Positions 1-9,688 of a stretch of DNA of 64,000 bases are shown piece by piece. The stretch comes from Hypholoma sublateritium FD-334 SS-4 (lineage: Eukaryota > Basidiomycota > Agaricomycetes > Agaricales > Strophariaceae). Under the pieces are notes generated by a model that was not told where the DNA came from, made no database searches, and worked only from the letters and a program-made list of their open reading frames with translations. The stretch spans positions 610,557 through 674,556 of the forward strand of contig KN817523.1 of NCBI GenBank assembly GCA_000827495.1, given 5' to 3'. Numbering within the stretch: the first letter of the stretch is position 1; the number at the start of each line of letters is the position of its first letter. The translations under genes and the position numbers were made by a program.

Positions 1-77
1 GTACACATATTTCGTTGTTTGGTGGGCCATAGACCATAGTAAATGAGGCTTGCAGTGCTTTAGCCTTTGAGCCGCCT

Positions 78-734
78 TTATGGGTTGGAAATCATTGGCG
101 ACTTCTTCACCCATTCCCTCTTCTCGACCTCCCCGATAACAAACGCAGCGAACGCTTTCCGTGCCAACATGACCCCAATCTCCTTATCGCCAATATATCC
201 AGCAACAACATCCTCCGTCTCTGCATTCGTCAGGACTGGCACCCGCACGATTGTCCAGTCCAAGTCAGCCCCTTTCGTCGTGATGACTATCCCAATCGCC
301 ACGATATCCTTGTACATGCTGTTCGCAAGCAGCTTCACGCCGCGCACCAACGCTGCGAACCGCACGCTCGGTTTGTCGTGAGGGTCTGCGAACGAGGCCG
401 TGCCGAGTACGATGAGGCGTCTGATATTGTGCTTGTGCAGGAGGTCGATCAAGTGGTCATAGAAGGTCGCGATGGGGGTGTTGGAAGGCTGCCCGTAGAT
501 AGGCCCCAAGGCGGAGACTACAGCGTCAATGCCTACTACGGCAGTCTCGATCTTATCGAGGTCTTCGAGAAGGCCTTGCACGACGATAAGGGCCGGATTA
601 TTGATCAGATCCTCGGGAATCTTTTGCGGGGAGCGCACGTAGACAACGACTTGGGCATTTGGGTATAGCGCAAAGGTTTTGCGAATGAGTTCAATGCCGC
701 TCGGTCCTGTGCCTCCTAGTACTAAGAAGCGCAT
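78..734 (-). CDS. NAD(P)-binding SDR-a5/NmrA-like reductase
   Basis: Single-exon gene of 218 residues. A Rossmann nucleotide-binding motif of the form GxxGxxG (GGTGPSG, residues 7-13) follows the first beta strand, as in atypical short-chain dehydrogenases of the NAD(P)H-binding (NmrA/SDR-a5) group. A later LDWTIVRVP motif is typical of this group, where it lies near the substrate pocket. Length fits the family (200-230 aa). No signal peptide or membrane segment is visible, so a cytosolic protein is likely. The substrate cannot be inferred; members act as redox sensors or as small reductases. The start is the first ATG with a full nucleotide-binding strand behind it. Confidence 0.85.
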   Translation of the reverse strand: MRFLVLGGTGPSGIELIRKTFALYPNAQVVVYVRSPQKIPEDLINNPALIVVQGLLEDLDKIETAVVGIDAVVSALGPIYGQPSNTPIATFYDHLIDLLHKHNIRRLIVLGTASFADPHDKPSVRFAALVRGVKLLANSMYKDIVAIGIVITTKGADLDWTIVRVPVLTNAETEDVVAGYIGDKEIGVMLARKAFAAFVIGEVEKREWVKKSPMISNP

Positions 735-1230
735 GTTCTGTTGGGGTGATCATGGTTCAGAATTACTGCGCGTTTTATATAGTCGTGCTAGGTGTTGACG
801 CAAGCTTGACCAAGCCGGTCTTGCAAGGTTGGCGGGTGCCACACTGCCACGGCTTTGAATACCCATTTTCTCTCGATATGTCAGCGCTCGTCGGCGTTGG
901 GTGCCAAATAAGAGAGCTTCAACGGCTATTTCGTATCGTAAGTTCTATGCAAATTACACTATACAGGTGGATTGACATCGAGCGCCTGTGATTTTATATT
1001 AGGATTGCAATGCGAAGATTGCGTGAAAGACCTAGCTTCACCATTTATTTTGGAATGAGATTATACAATTGCGCACGTTACGCGCATGTACATTATAGTG
1101 CAATTGTAACTATGATACATAACGTCTACATCGTTTTGGTCAGATAAATAAGAGGTAGGTTAATTCAAGATGAGCACGAAACAGCGCTTCCAAGAAAAGG
1201 GCGTGGAGAGTAGTCCAAATGGCAAGCACA
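735..1230. other. Intergenic, no gene seen
   Basis: AT-rich spacer between the start of the NAD(P)-binding gene and the 3' end of the MFS gene. It presumably holds the promoter of the former and the 3' UTR of the latter. The short open frames in it are not supported by any motif. Confidence 0.6.
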
Positions 1231-3372
1231 TCATGGCGTTGTCGCGATGGCTTTTTCACGAATCTTCTCCTCGTCGGCTTCCTTCCGCTTTTGAACGCCA
1301 TGTATAAAGAACACAGAGCTGCAAACCGCCATCAACACGATTCCTTGGAAGATTAGATACTTCTTCATATTTAACGGGGGCGAGGCATCGGCTGGTGCGC
1401 GGAGAGCACCGCCAACTGGGAAGGAAAGGAGCTGGCTCAGTAATTGTATACCCCAACGTGGAAGCGCACTTACCAAGAATAAAAGCCACGGTGACAAGAT
1501 TCCCACTGACAGAAACTGTCAGCCGGTGAACGGAAGGTACGATAAAGGTTGTGACTTACGCAAACCACACAATGGCAGAGCTACCATCCGCATTTCGGGT
1601 CAGCTCGCAAGCAAGTTCCATGCCGACTGCAAGCATTGGTATAGAACTGACGCCAATAACGACCATTATAACAAATAGCGCTGCCGTATCATGTGGCCGG
1701 ACTTCAGGGAGAGACGAGTTCGTCAGCATTCACCTTGAAAGTGAACGAGCATGAACGACGCGTACCAGCCCATATAAGCACGAACCACCCAATTGCAGCG
1801 ACAGGAACCAAGCGCTTTGTCGTGGCGGCTAGATGATGCGTAAATACGCGATCAAATAGAGGGGCGGATATGACGGCGGCGGCCATGCCAGATAGAAGTA
1901 AACAAGCGCCCATATAACCGCTTTCATTTGATGAATATCCCGCGGGTTGCTAGAAATCGAGCAATGCAGGATGAGTATACCTCTTTCGTAGACGATGTTA
2001 TGTATCTGAACGAACCAAGATCTGGGCAGTCAAGATTGCAAAAGCGTTTGACCTGCGGATCATCAGTTAAAATAAATGACGCGTAGACTTGGCAAATTCT
2101 TACGCAGCAATTAGTACGGCGAATAGGGAAATAACGATGGTGAAGTCTATTCGCTCTCTTCTGGACATATAGGCGGCAGGTTCAACCTTATATCCAAGCA
2201 TGACCAGACATAGCGATCTCAGAGAAGGGGATTGCTTGGAGCCAGCATATGCTAGGTGGCCACGTCAATGAGAAGCACGGGACCGAGATGTGGATACGCA
2301 CTCGGAGGTGTAGGAGGAGCTTTTTGTATAAGAAACACAAACGGAACCACTGCCGTAGACAAGATCCCTAACACTAGAATCTATTATTCGCACAATTAAT
2401 ACGTCCCTGCTTGCGACAATCACGAGTGAGTGTAGACATACCGACTGCCGGGTATCTCCCACCAGCGGGCTTATCAGTTGCCCTACAGCGCCCCCCAAAG
2501 GATTGGCTATGAAATGCCAATCAGCTGCCGCAAAAAAGAAAAATATATGAAGCGCATATGCAGTTCGTACAAATTGCAATTATCATTGTCGCTGTGGTTC
2601 TCCCTTTCAAATCAAACCAAGTTTCTGAATATTTCGGCGCAATGACCTGGTAAATTGGCTGAGCAATTGACGCGAAGAACTGCAGAGGGAACGTTGCGTG
2701 AGACTTTATCGTATTACGTCCGAGTCTTTACTGACCTGCCCGATGATAAGAAGTGCATATGAAGATGTCGGCGAGAGGGATTTCGCAGTGCCCGCATATC
2801 GTATCCAGGCGGAAAGGATAAGAGCGATGCCTCCAATTTGACACTGTGCGGCATATTCAGTTATGTTATGTGCACATGCCAAAAGTTTGACTAAAGTATT
2901 TGTACTCACGCATACCCGGATCCCGTATCGTGAAATGATTAGAGGTATTAGTAAAGCAGTAGGTAAATATACCAGGGCCACGATATTGCCTAGCCAGTTG
3001 ACTTGGTCAAGGGAGATATGAAAGTCGGCGGCGGCTTGTAGAAGAAGAGAGTTCAACATACAGGATGATGCGAAGCGCGTAAGGGGTGCTTACTGTTATT
3101 GGAGATAGGACCAAACCACGGCCATGACATCGCAGTTACGATGTTCAACATCACCTATGCGACCATGAGAGACGGTGAGAACGGAGAAGCAAGAAACTTA
3201 CAAGGGCAACGAGTCCAACGAACCGCTGGCGGTAGAGGCGATATTCTTTGGGAGAGTCGCTGCCAGTGTCCATGATATCGTCCGCGGGAGTATCTCCTGG
3301 TGAAGCTTCGTAGCACTCGACTTTGCTGTCAGAGACCGACTCTTTGGAAGAGTCCTCGAATGTGGGTGACAT
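1231..3372 (-). CDS. MFS transporter, SLC49 (FLVCR/DIRC2)-like
   Basis: Multi-exon gene (about nine exons by eye, roughly 460 aa) for a 12-helix plasma-membrane or organelle transporter. Joining exons across GT-AG introns gives family landmarks in order: a hydrophilic N-terminus; a first helix ending in MSWPWFGPISN; AADFHISLDQVNWLG; the SNPLGGAVGQLISP loop after helix 4; the RQSILVLGILSTAVVPFVFL helix; a central loop with YMSRRERIDF; SGYMGACLLLSG; the SSAIVWFAGNLVTVAF helix; and a basic C-terminal tail. These match the FLVCR/DIRC2-like major facilitators of fungi; animal relatives move haem or choline. The fungal substrate is unknown. One donor (near 2426) has several possible acceptors; the one giving the conserved helix was chosen. 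It lies head-to-head with the WBP4-like gene. Confidence 0.85.
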
Positions 3373-3735
3373 AGTATCAACAAAGAGTTTTCAGTCAACC
3401 CTGGATGGGTCAGACAGATCCGTGAACGACTTAAACAATGGTGAGAATGATGTGAAACGGTAACAGAGGGAGGCCAGAGATAGGCAGTCACTTGGGTGAT
3501 CAAGTTTTAAGATAAGAGGCGCGGGGGCATGTATGTGGCATGCAGGGAGTAGAACGTAAAAGGCGGAATCGGAGTATTTTAGCAACGCATGCAGCCATTG
3601 CAGTCTCATGACATTTGCGGAATGTGCCACAGATAGCATGCGCCAAGCCGGTGGAGTAAGACGCGCGGAGTTATCCGTACTTTGGCTTGTGATCGCATGG
3701 TTCCGTTCCCACACCTATCTGAAGTCGGCACCACC
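3373..3735. promoter_or_regulatory. Divergent promoter, MFS transporter / WBP4-like
   Basis: 363-bp spacer between two start codons facing away from each other. No gene is seen in it. It must hold both 5' UTRs and core promoters. No clear TATA box was picked out. Confidence 0.5.
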
Positions 3736-4886
3736 ATGAGCGAGTATTGGGTCTCCAAGAAAAAGTACTTTTGCAAGTACTGCGACATCTACATCGCAGA
3801 CGATGCGCCCTCGCGCCAGCAACATGAGAACGGAATGCGCCACAAGGGCAGCGTTGAACGCTTTATCCGCGGAATCTACAAGGCTGGCGAGAAGCAGAAG
3901 AAGGATTTGGAAGAGGAAAAACGCGAGATGAAGCGCGTGGAACAGGTATGTCCGCTTGAACGGGATCCACAGACGAGCCCACTGACCCCGAAGCATAATC
4001 ACAGGCAGCTGCTGCAGCGTTCGCCCATGATGTTGGCGCAGGGTTGGCAAAGGCAACAGGCCCAGTTGCATCAACGTCCACGGTAGCGCCCAGACCCACC
4101 GCGAAGCCTTCCAATCCGTTCGCAAACTATAGCACTGCCCAGTCCTTGGGTTACATAGATCCAGATGCCGAACGCATTGCCGCTGAGCTCGAGCAGCGCC
4201 GATCCGAGGGCGTCGCCGGAGAATGGCAGATCATCACGCCTCCCCAGCTACCGGCGGGGTCGTCGTCGACACCGGTTCCTGGCTCCTCGGACCCGGATTC
4301 GACAGATGGACCGAGCGAAGCGGGAATTAAGAGAGAGGCGGAGGCTCCTATAGACGAGGACGATACCCGGGCATTCAAGTTGCGTAAGAAAACGATTGCG
4401 AGTGGGCTTGGGGAGATATATGATCCTGGGGCTATACCAATAAAGATCAAGAAGAAGCCAGAGCCAGAGGAGACCAATGCTGGTCCATCCGCAGCAGTAA
4501 AGCCCGAGCCAGCTGACCGACCCAAGTGGACTCCCACCCAGTGGAAACGGCCGGGCGATATACCTAAAGAAACACTACCTGAGTCTGACTCTGTCAAACT
4601 GGAAGAAGGAACAACTCACGCGGAGTCTACGTCGTCGGGCCCATCGAAGTGGGTCAAACCACAGTGGAGCCAACCATTACCGGATCTCAAGCAAGAAGAA
4701 AGGCAGTCAATATTTGGAGTGGAGGAACCGCCGCCCACCGAACCAAATTCAGCAGTCAAGGCCGAGCCTGACGTGAAACCAGAGGTTTTACAAACGCCGA
4801 CGACTGATGCGCCGTCTTCGAGCGGTAGTTTCTTCAAGAAACGCAAAACACCAGCGGGTGCGAATAGAGGACGTCGAGATCTTTGA
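3736..4886 (+). CDS. U1-type zinc-finger splicing factor, WBP4-like
   Basis: Two exons (3736-3945 and 4005-4886), 363 aa. The first 45 residues hold a U1-like C2H2 zinc finger (CKYCDIYIADD with a downstream H-x5-H: HENGMRH), followed by a charged helix. This is the arrangement of WBP4/FBP21, a spliceosomal B-complex protein that binds U2/U5-associated factors. The rest is acidic, proline-rich and low in complexity, ending in a basic tail. No clear WW domain (two spaced tryptophans with a GRxYY core) is visible, although WBP4 of animals has two; short W-P pieces such as KWVKPQWSQP may be remnants or unrelated. The role in pre-mRNA splicing is inferred from the finger and its N-terminal place. 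Confidence 0.8.
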
Positions 4887-5277
4887 TATTGGCCGTGTAT
4901 CTCTTTCATCGACTTTCATCGTCCCACTTCGGTGTAAACCTACCTCATCGGCTACTAAACGAGCTTATTCATGCTGTAGGATTGTGATCGTTCCACTCAC
5001 GCTCATTTTACAGCGGCATACTGGGCAAATAGATTTTCCCGTTGAGTCTCGCCGAGCTCATACTTCGCGTTTGCTGATTGGCACTCTTTTTAGCAAACAT
5101 CATGGAACTTGTCTTCGCTGCTCGCTTTCAACATGATTCGGAACGGTTTCCAAGTTTTCTTAAGATATTGCCGATGAAAACTTGCAATAGATAAAAATAC
5201 CTAAAAAGATGTGCAGCGATGCATTCGCATATCGTACACGACGAATAATCAATCAGCACAAAAATGATAGATGATAC
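4887..5277. other. Convergent 3' spacer, no gene seen
   Basis: 391 bp between the stop codons of the WBP4-like gene and the F-box gene. It should contain both 3' UTRs and poly(A) sites. No conserved open frame was recognised. Confidence 0.6.
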
Positions 5278-7428
5278 TTATACCTCCGACTGCCACAAAT
5301 CAGTAGCTGGCTTCTTAAAGTCCACGTCTGCCGGTAGCTGTCCCCTCCGAGACCTACTGCGGAGACCAACATAGCACTTCTGGCACTTGTACCTTTGGAA
5401 TGCGAAGCGTGCGATATCATGAACTGAGCCTGGGAGAAAAAAGTATATGCAAAGTCAGTAAAAACAGACCTTGGGAGGACGGGGGGGACAAGTAACCTAC
5501 CATTGTGCCCAGATAGGTACGTCAGGAAGCCATCTTTCTGCCACCCCCATCGCATTATGGGCAACGTCGCTATTAGCACCGCCCCCCACTTTACAACGAG
5601 TCTCTGCACGCGTGCGTTGAGCGGGGGTTTCATCTCGAGCGGAATCTGCGAGTCGAGGAGACTATCAAGCGTAAAATCGATCCTCTTTAGCTGATTAAAG
5701 CGGCAATTGAGCACTGGATGTACGATGCAGAGAGAGTGCACGCACATATAAATAAATGATACTCTCGGGAGCCACGTCAAAGCATTCCAAATGGTCAATA
5801 AGAGTGTCGACATGCTTCGCGAGTTTAACCAGTCTTGCCTTCCTCGACATCGTGCTATTCTTGTTCACCGCCGAGATTTCGCACAGTTCGCCGTCGAGCC
5901 GCTTCTTTGCCTCCTTGAGTGTAGGGTCACCCGCACCGCCTAGGCCGAAGGTCTCAAAGCAGTGCTGGGCGAATTGGGCGGCCGCCCACACGTCGAACCC
6001 GCGGTCGACGTTCTGTGTGAGTAAAGGGCACGCGACGTTGAACTCCTGTAGGCGGTGGACATGGACCGGGTCCGCCGCAGCCGCGCCCTCGAGTGCCAAA
6101 TCACAACGCACGCGCGCGAGGCGACCGAGTTCGCTTAACAAAGCGAACTTGACACCAACACGGATCGTAAGTGAGTCCAAACACGGCACGAGCGTCCATT
6201 CCCGACCAGCGTTCACGCCGGTGAGGGCGCAGATGAGGTTTTGTGCGGGGTCATTGATGTCGAGTGTCGTCAGGTGCGGCGCGGCGGCCAGTACTTGCTC
6301 GATGCTCTGCGCGGGGCTCGTATGGATGGTGAGCTTGCGCAGCATACACTGCGAGCGCGTGAGCAGGTTAACCACCTCCTGCGTCAGAGATCGATCCGTG
6401 AATATCTTGAGAACAAGTTCCTGCAGCGCAGGCACGGTCAGGGCGTCCAATAGGGATTTCAGGCCTGTCTCGAAAGGCGTCTGCAGGGCGAGGCATGTGA
6501 GATTCGGGAGTGTCGTAGGTCGGATGACTGCGGTGCCGTCGAACAGCGCCCACGATTGGTCAGTAATAAAATTGAGTCGCTGTAAAGCCTCCGCAGAGGA
6601 ATGGAGTACGGTGACGATATGATCGGTGCGCGAAGCGTCCTCTGTGAAGTCGGTGATCTGGTTCCAGGGGAGCTTGACGATGCCCGGCCACGTGAGGCTC
6701 CCAAGGGAGACCTGCCGCAACTTGGGTGCGACTTCGAATATGTCGAAGGATAGGCTGCCCGTGAGGAGAAGCCGCAGGGAACGCAGGGCGGGCACACGAC
6801 CCTTGATTTTCGAGAAGTGCGCGCAGACGCTCCCGCAGATGGTCAGGCAGATACTCTCCCAGCGCTCCGAGTGCTCAGACAGCATTGTGACGACTTCGTC
6901 ATCCAGGGTCGTCGTCTCGGTTTTTGTGAGAGCAAATGTGATGGGGGAGTTGCCTGATCGTGCTAGCAATGTGGACAGACGGGCGGTGTGCCATTTAAGC
7001 TGCGGCCTTTCCACCGACACCAAACGCATAGGCGGTAAATTCCGCCATAGCGCTGGAGTGTTGAGAGCGATGATTCGCCAGCGGTGACAAATGTGAGCCA
7101 AACCCCAGGGAACAACGTTGTACTTTGGATCGGCAGGGTTTTCGTGGTAATAGAGGAATATTTCAACAATCAATTCAGTCGGTAAGCGTCGGTAGGGTGA
7201 AAGAATCGCTTTGTGTGCTTCGAGAAACTTGGTGTACGATTCTTGCGACGTGTGGTTCCTCTTTTTCTTCAGCTTATTCTCGACGCGGGCGATGGCATCT
7301 CTGATGCGACTGATGTCCTGCTCTGTTGGCGGGTCATTTGTCCGCAAAAGCGCCGGCGATGGAGGTCGCAGTGTTTTGCTGCGCGACTTGAGTTTGAAGA
7401 ACAGAAAAGAGGTGAATGTGGGAGCCAT
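5278..7428 (-). CDS. F-box protein with long C-terminal extension
   Basis: Three exons: 5746-7428, 5501-5690 and 5429-5278, giving 674 aa. An F-box (LPTELIVEIFLYYH ... HICHRWRIIALNTPALW) lies at about residues 80-125, after a basic coiled segment. It is followed by leucine-rich stretches typical of Agaricomycete F-box proteins that bind Skp1 in SCF ubiquitin ligases. The first exon can be read through to a stop at 5695, but a GTGCGT donor at 5745 and an acceptor at 5691 keep frame into two further exons with clear coding character. The tail carries a CxxC pair (YKCQKCYV). The substrate is unknown; this family is greatly expanded in mushrooms. Confidence 0.8.
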
Positions 7429-7736
7429 TCGAGAGGTTTAGATAGCAAGCTCAAGTATAAAAGTCCTTGACACGGAATTGGCACATCTGGGACCGCTGAT
7501 TGTGTGGAAAAAGTGGGAAAGAATACAAATTTGGAACGCAGGAAAAGTAGGACGACTCGGAGAATCGTGCGAGAGCCTAATAGTAACGGCTCCCTCGCAA
7601 AAACCCACGAAATAGGGGTGACACGGGTCATCACAAAATCACGTGCCAGTCACCGACCGTGTATTGAGCGCTCGGCGCGACCCTGTCCGTTTGCTCTCCG
7701 TCCCCAGTCCGTCCTACAACTACGGCATATGCAACC
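7429..7736. promoter_or_regulatory. Divergent promoter, F-box / TPP1-like
   Basis: 308-bp spacer between two diverging start codons, with no supported coding frame. It presumably serves both genes. Confidence 0.45.
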
Positions 7737-9676
7737 ATGTCAGATTCCTTGACCCCATGGATACTCCCATACCTACTGGAAAGCGCCGAAACATATGGGG
7801 CGCAAATCTCTACTATCCCACCCTTCGAGAAGAAGAAGAAGGTTCAGATCATTGAGGTGAGTACGCGCACATTTCCTTCAAATGTTCACCAGATGCCACA
7901 ACAACGTCGCCTGATCAGCGCACTCGTCCCAGTTCTTGACATTCGGATCTGATGCCCAAGATACGTACATTTGGGCTAGGGTGTCGGACAAGCAGCATAC
8001 CGTCCCCCTGAAGTGCAGCAAGGACGCCGTCGCGGAGTTCAGCAGGATGCAAGTATCTCCTCATCACATTCTGGGCAATAGCGCTGACGATAAATTGCAC
8101 AACAGGCAAAATACCCGGCTCACTCAGCAAAAAGGGGCTATTGTAACTATCAAGAAATTCAGACCGATATTCACGAGGATCCCTGGACTTGACGGGGGCA
8201 AGCCATCGAAAGGATCATATCTAGCACTGGAATGTGACTCTGTATCACTTCTCGGAAGCGCAGGAGAGTCGACATTCGGAAACCCCAAACCAATAAACAA
8301 TCACCCTGACATGCACGCGTGGTCAGAGGGCTTGGATCACCCAGGCGGAGCGGGGTGAGTGTGTGCATTTTTGCGTAGACATCGACGATATATCAAACTC
8401 GTTGAGGCAGAAATATCTTAAAAGAAAGGAAGCAAGAATCACAAGTTCACGACAAGGCTACTGATGTTTCCAGTAAACAATCACTTATGCTGCCACCCCC
8501 GCCATTTGCCCCACACCCACAGGTATCAGTTGCCGAAACGAGACCACTTCCGCTCAAAACGGTTGCAGTGACAGATCTTGCGTCATACCGCGCTAGATGG
8601 CAGGTAAGTTCGGTTCCCAAGACTGTCACGGAATTTATTTTGAGTGGAATTAGATCGTAGAGAAGAACACATGTTACAGGCATCCTCCAGAACAAAATGA
8701 CGCTAGTTAGTCTTCTTTATTGCCTAATCATTCAGCGCGTTCACCACATGATCCTCTAGACTCATCTTTGGCAATGGAAGTGGATGTAACAGAGGATTCC
8801 TCGACTCGCCCAGAAATCGATTCCCAATCATTGCTGGAAGTGGAAGCAGTGGAATCCTCAACACAGCCAGAAATCAACTTCCAATCATTTCTGGAGGACC
8901 CAAAAGTCGCATCCCCGCAGGCTACAAGATCGCGGTCTGGGACACCACTCACATCTTGGGAAACGTCGCCCCAAGTCGTAAAAACTGATGAAATTAGGCA
9001 TACTAATACGACCGTTTCAAGTCTTGCCCCACCTACGCCAGCGCAGCGGATTAAACGACCTATTGCCACGCCCGACGGCACCCCTTCGTCGTCTTACCCT
9101 CTTGGAAATGAGACAGCCGACATAGATATGAACATTTCATCCTCGCAGGTAGTGAGTGCCGTGCAAGGCCGGCCAGTCGTTCCGCGCAAAGTTCCACGAC
9201 CTACGTCTCCGCAACCGCGGCATACGACGGGCCCTGAACGCGTGCTGGTGCCAAATTCAGATACCTCGGGGACACAGTCTCAATCTTTGACACAATCGCA
9301 GTCACAATCGCAGTCTCGACCCAGTGAATATGAAATGCAAGCGGATGCATCGAGTTCACGGAATAATGCGCCTCAGAAAGATGTCGCGATGGATATCGAT
9401 GGTGTGAAGAAGCACCGAAGAAGTGATATATCCAGGGCAAAGTCCGATCCTTCAAGTGCAACATCGCCTCGCGGCGAAAGAAGGACCCCAGAGAAACGGG
9501 CGGGTAACAGGGTGCAGACGAAAATCCCCGCGGTGGTGGTTGATGACAGCAGCAGTAGTAGCGACGACGTTGATATCGATAACCCCCTCCCGTGGACTAT
9601 GTCGTTGACGCAGATCCGGGATGTGATTCTGAGAGCGGAGACTCTCCGGAGTGGATTACATAATATCTTTACGTAA
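7737..9676 (+). CDS. Putative shelterin TPP1/Est3-like telomere protein
   Basis: Multi-exon gene, about 540-566 aa. The N-terminal part (exon 7737-7856, then 7933-8354) has the fungal TPP1/Est3 pattern: PWILPYLLESAETYG, a strand KVQIIEFLTFG, IWARVSDKQHTVPLK, a basic IVTIKKFRPIFTRIP, and ALECDSVSLLGSAGE. This is an OB-fold predicted to tether telomerase to telomeres, as TPP1/Tpz1/Est3 do. Exon 8411-8603 follows. The next boundary is ambiguous: acceptor at 8710, or an intron ending at 8735. A 75-nt intron at 8053-8127 is also possible inside the OB-fold, since both versions stay in frame. The rest is acidic and serine-rich, with an imperfect duplication (PEIDSQSLLE / PEINFQSFLE) and an SQ-rich run. 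Family call is from remembered pattern, not alignment. Confidence 0.6.
8799..8896 (+). repeat. Imperfect tandem duplication within TPP1-like gene
   Basis: Two copies of a segment encoding S-S-T-[RQ]-P-E-I-[DN]-[SF]-Q-S-[LF]-L-E stand about 50 nt apart in frame in the acidic region. A second low-complexity run at about 9283-9317 encodes repeated SQ dipeptides. Both look like slippage products in a disordered linker. Confidence 0.6.
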
Positions 9677-9688
9677 TGCTATGGATGA

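Noticed and set aside
2380..2460. Frameshift in the MFS transporter
   Set aside because: Choosing the acceptor 11 nt upstream of the first obvious one restores the conserved ILVLGILSTAVV helix, so the gene is intact.
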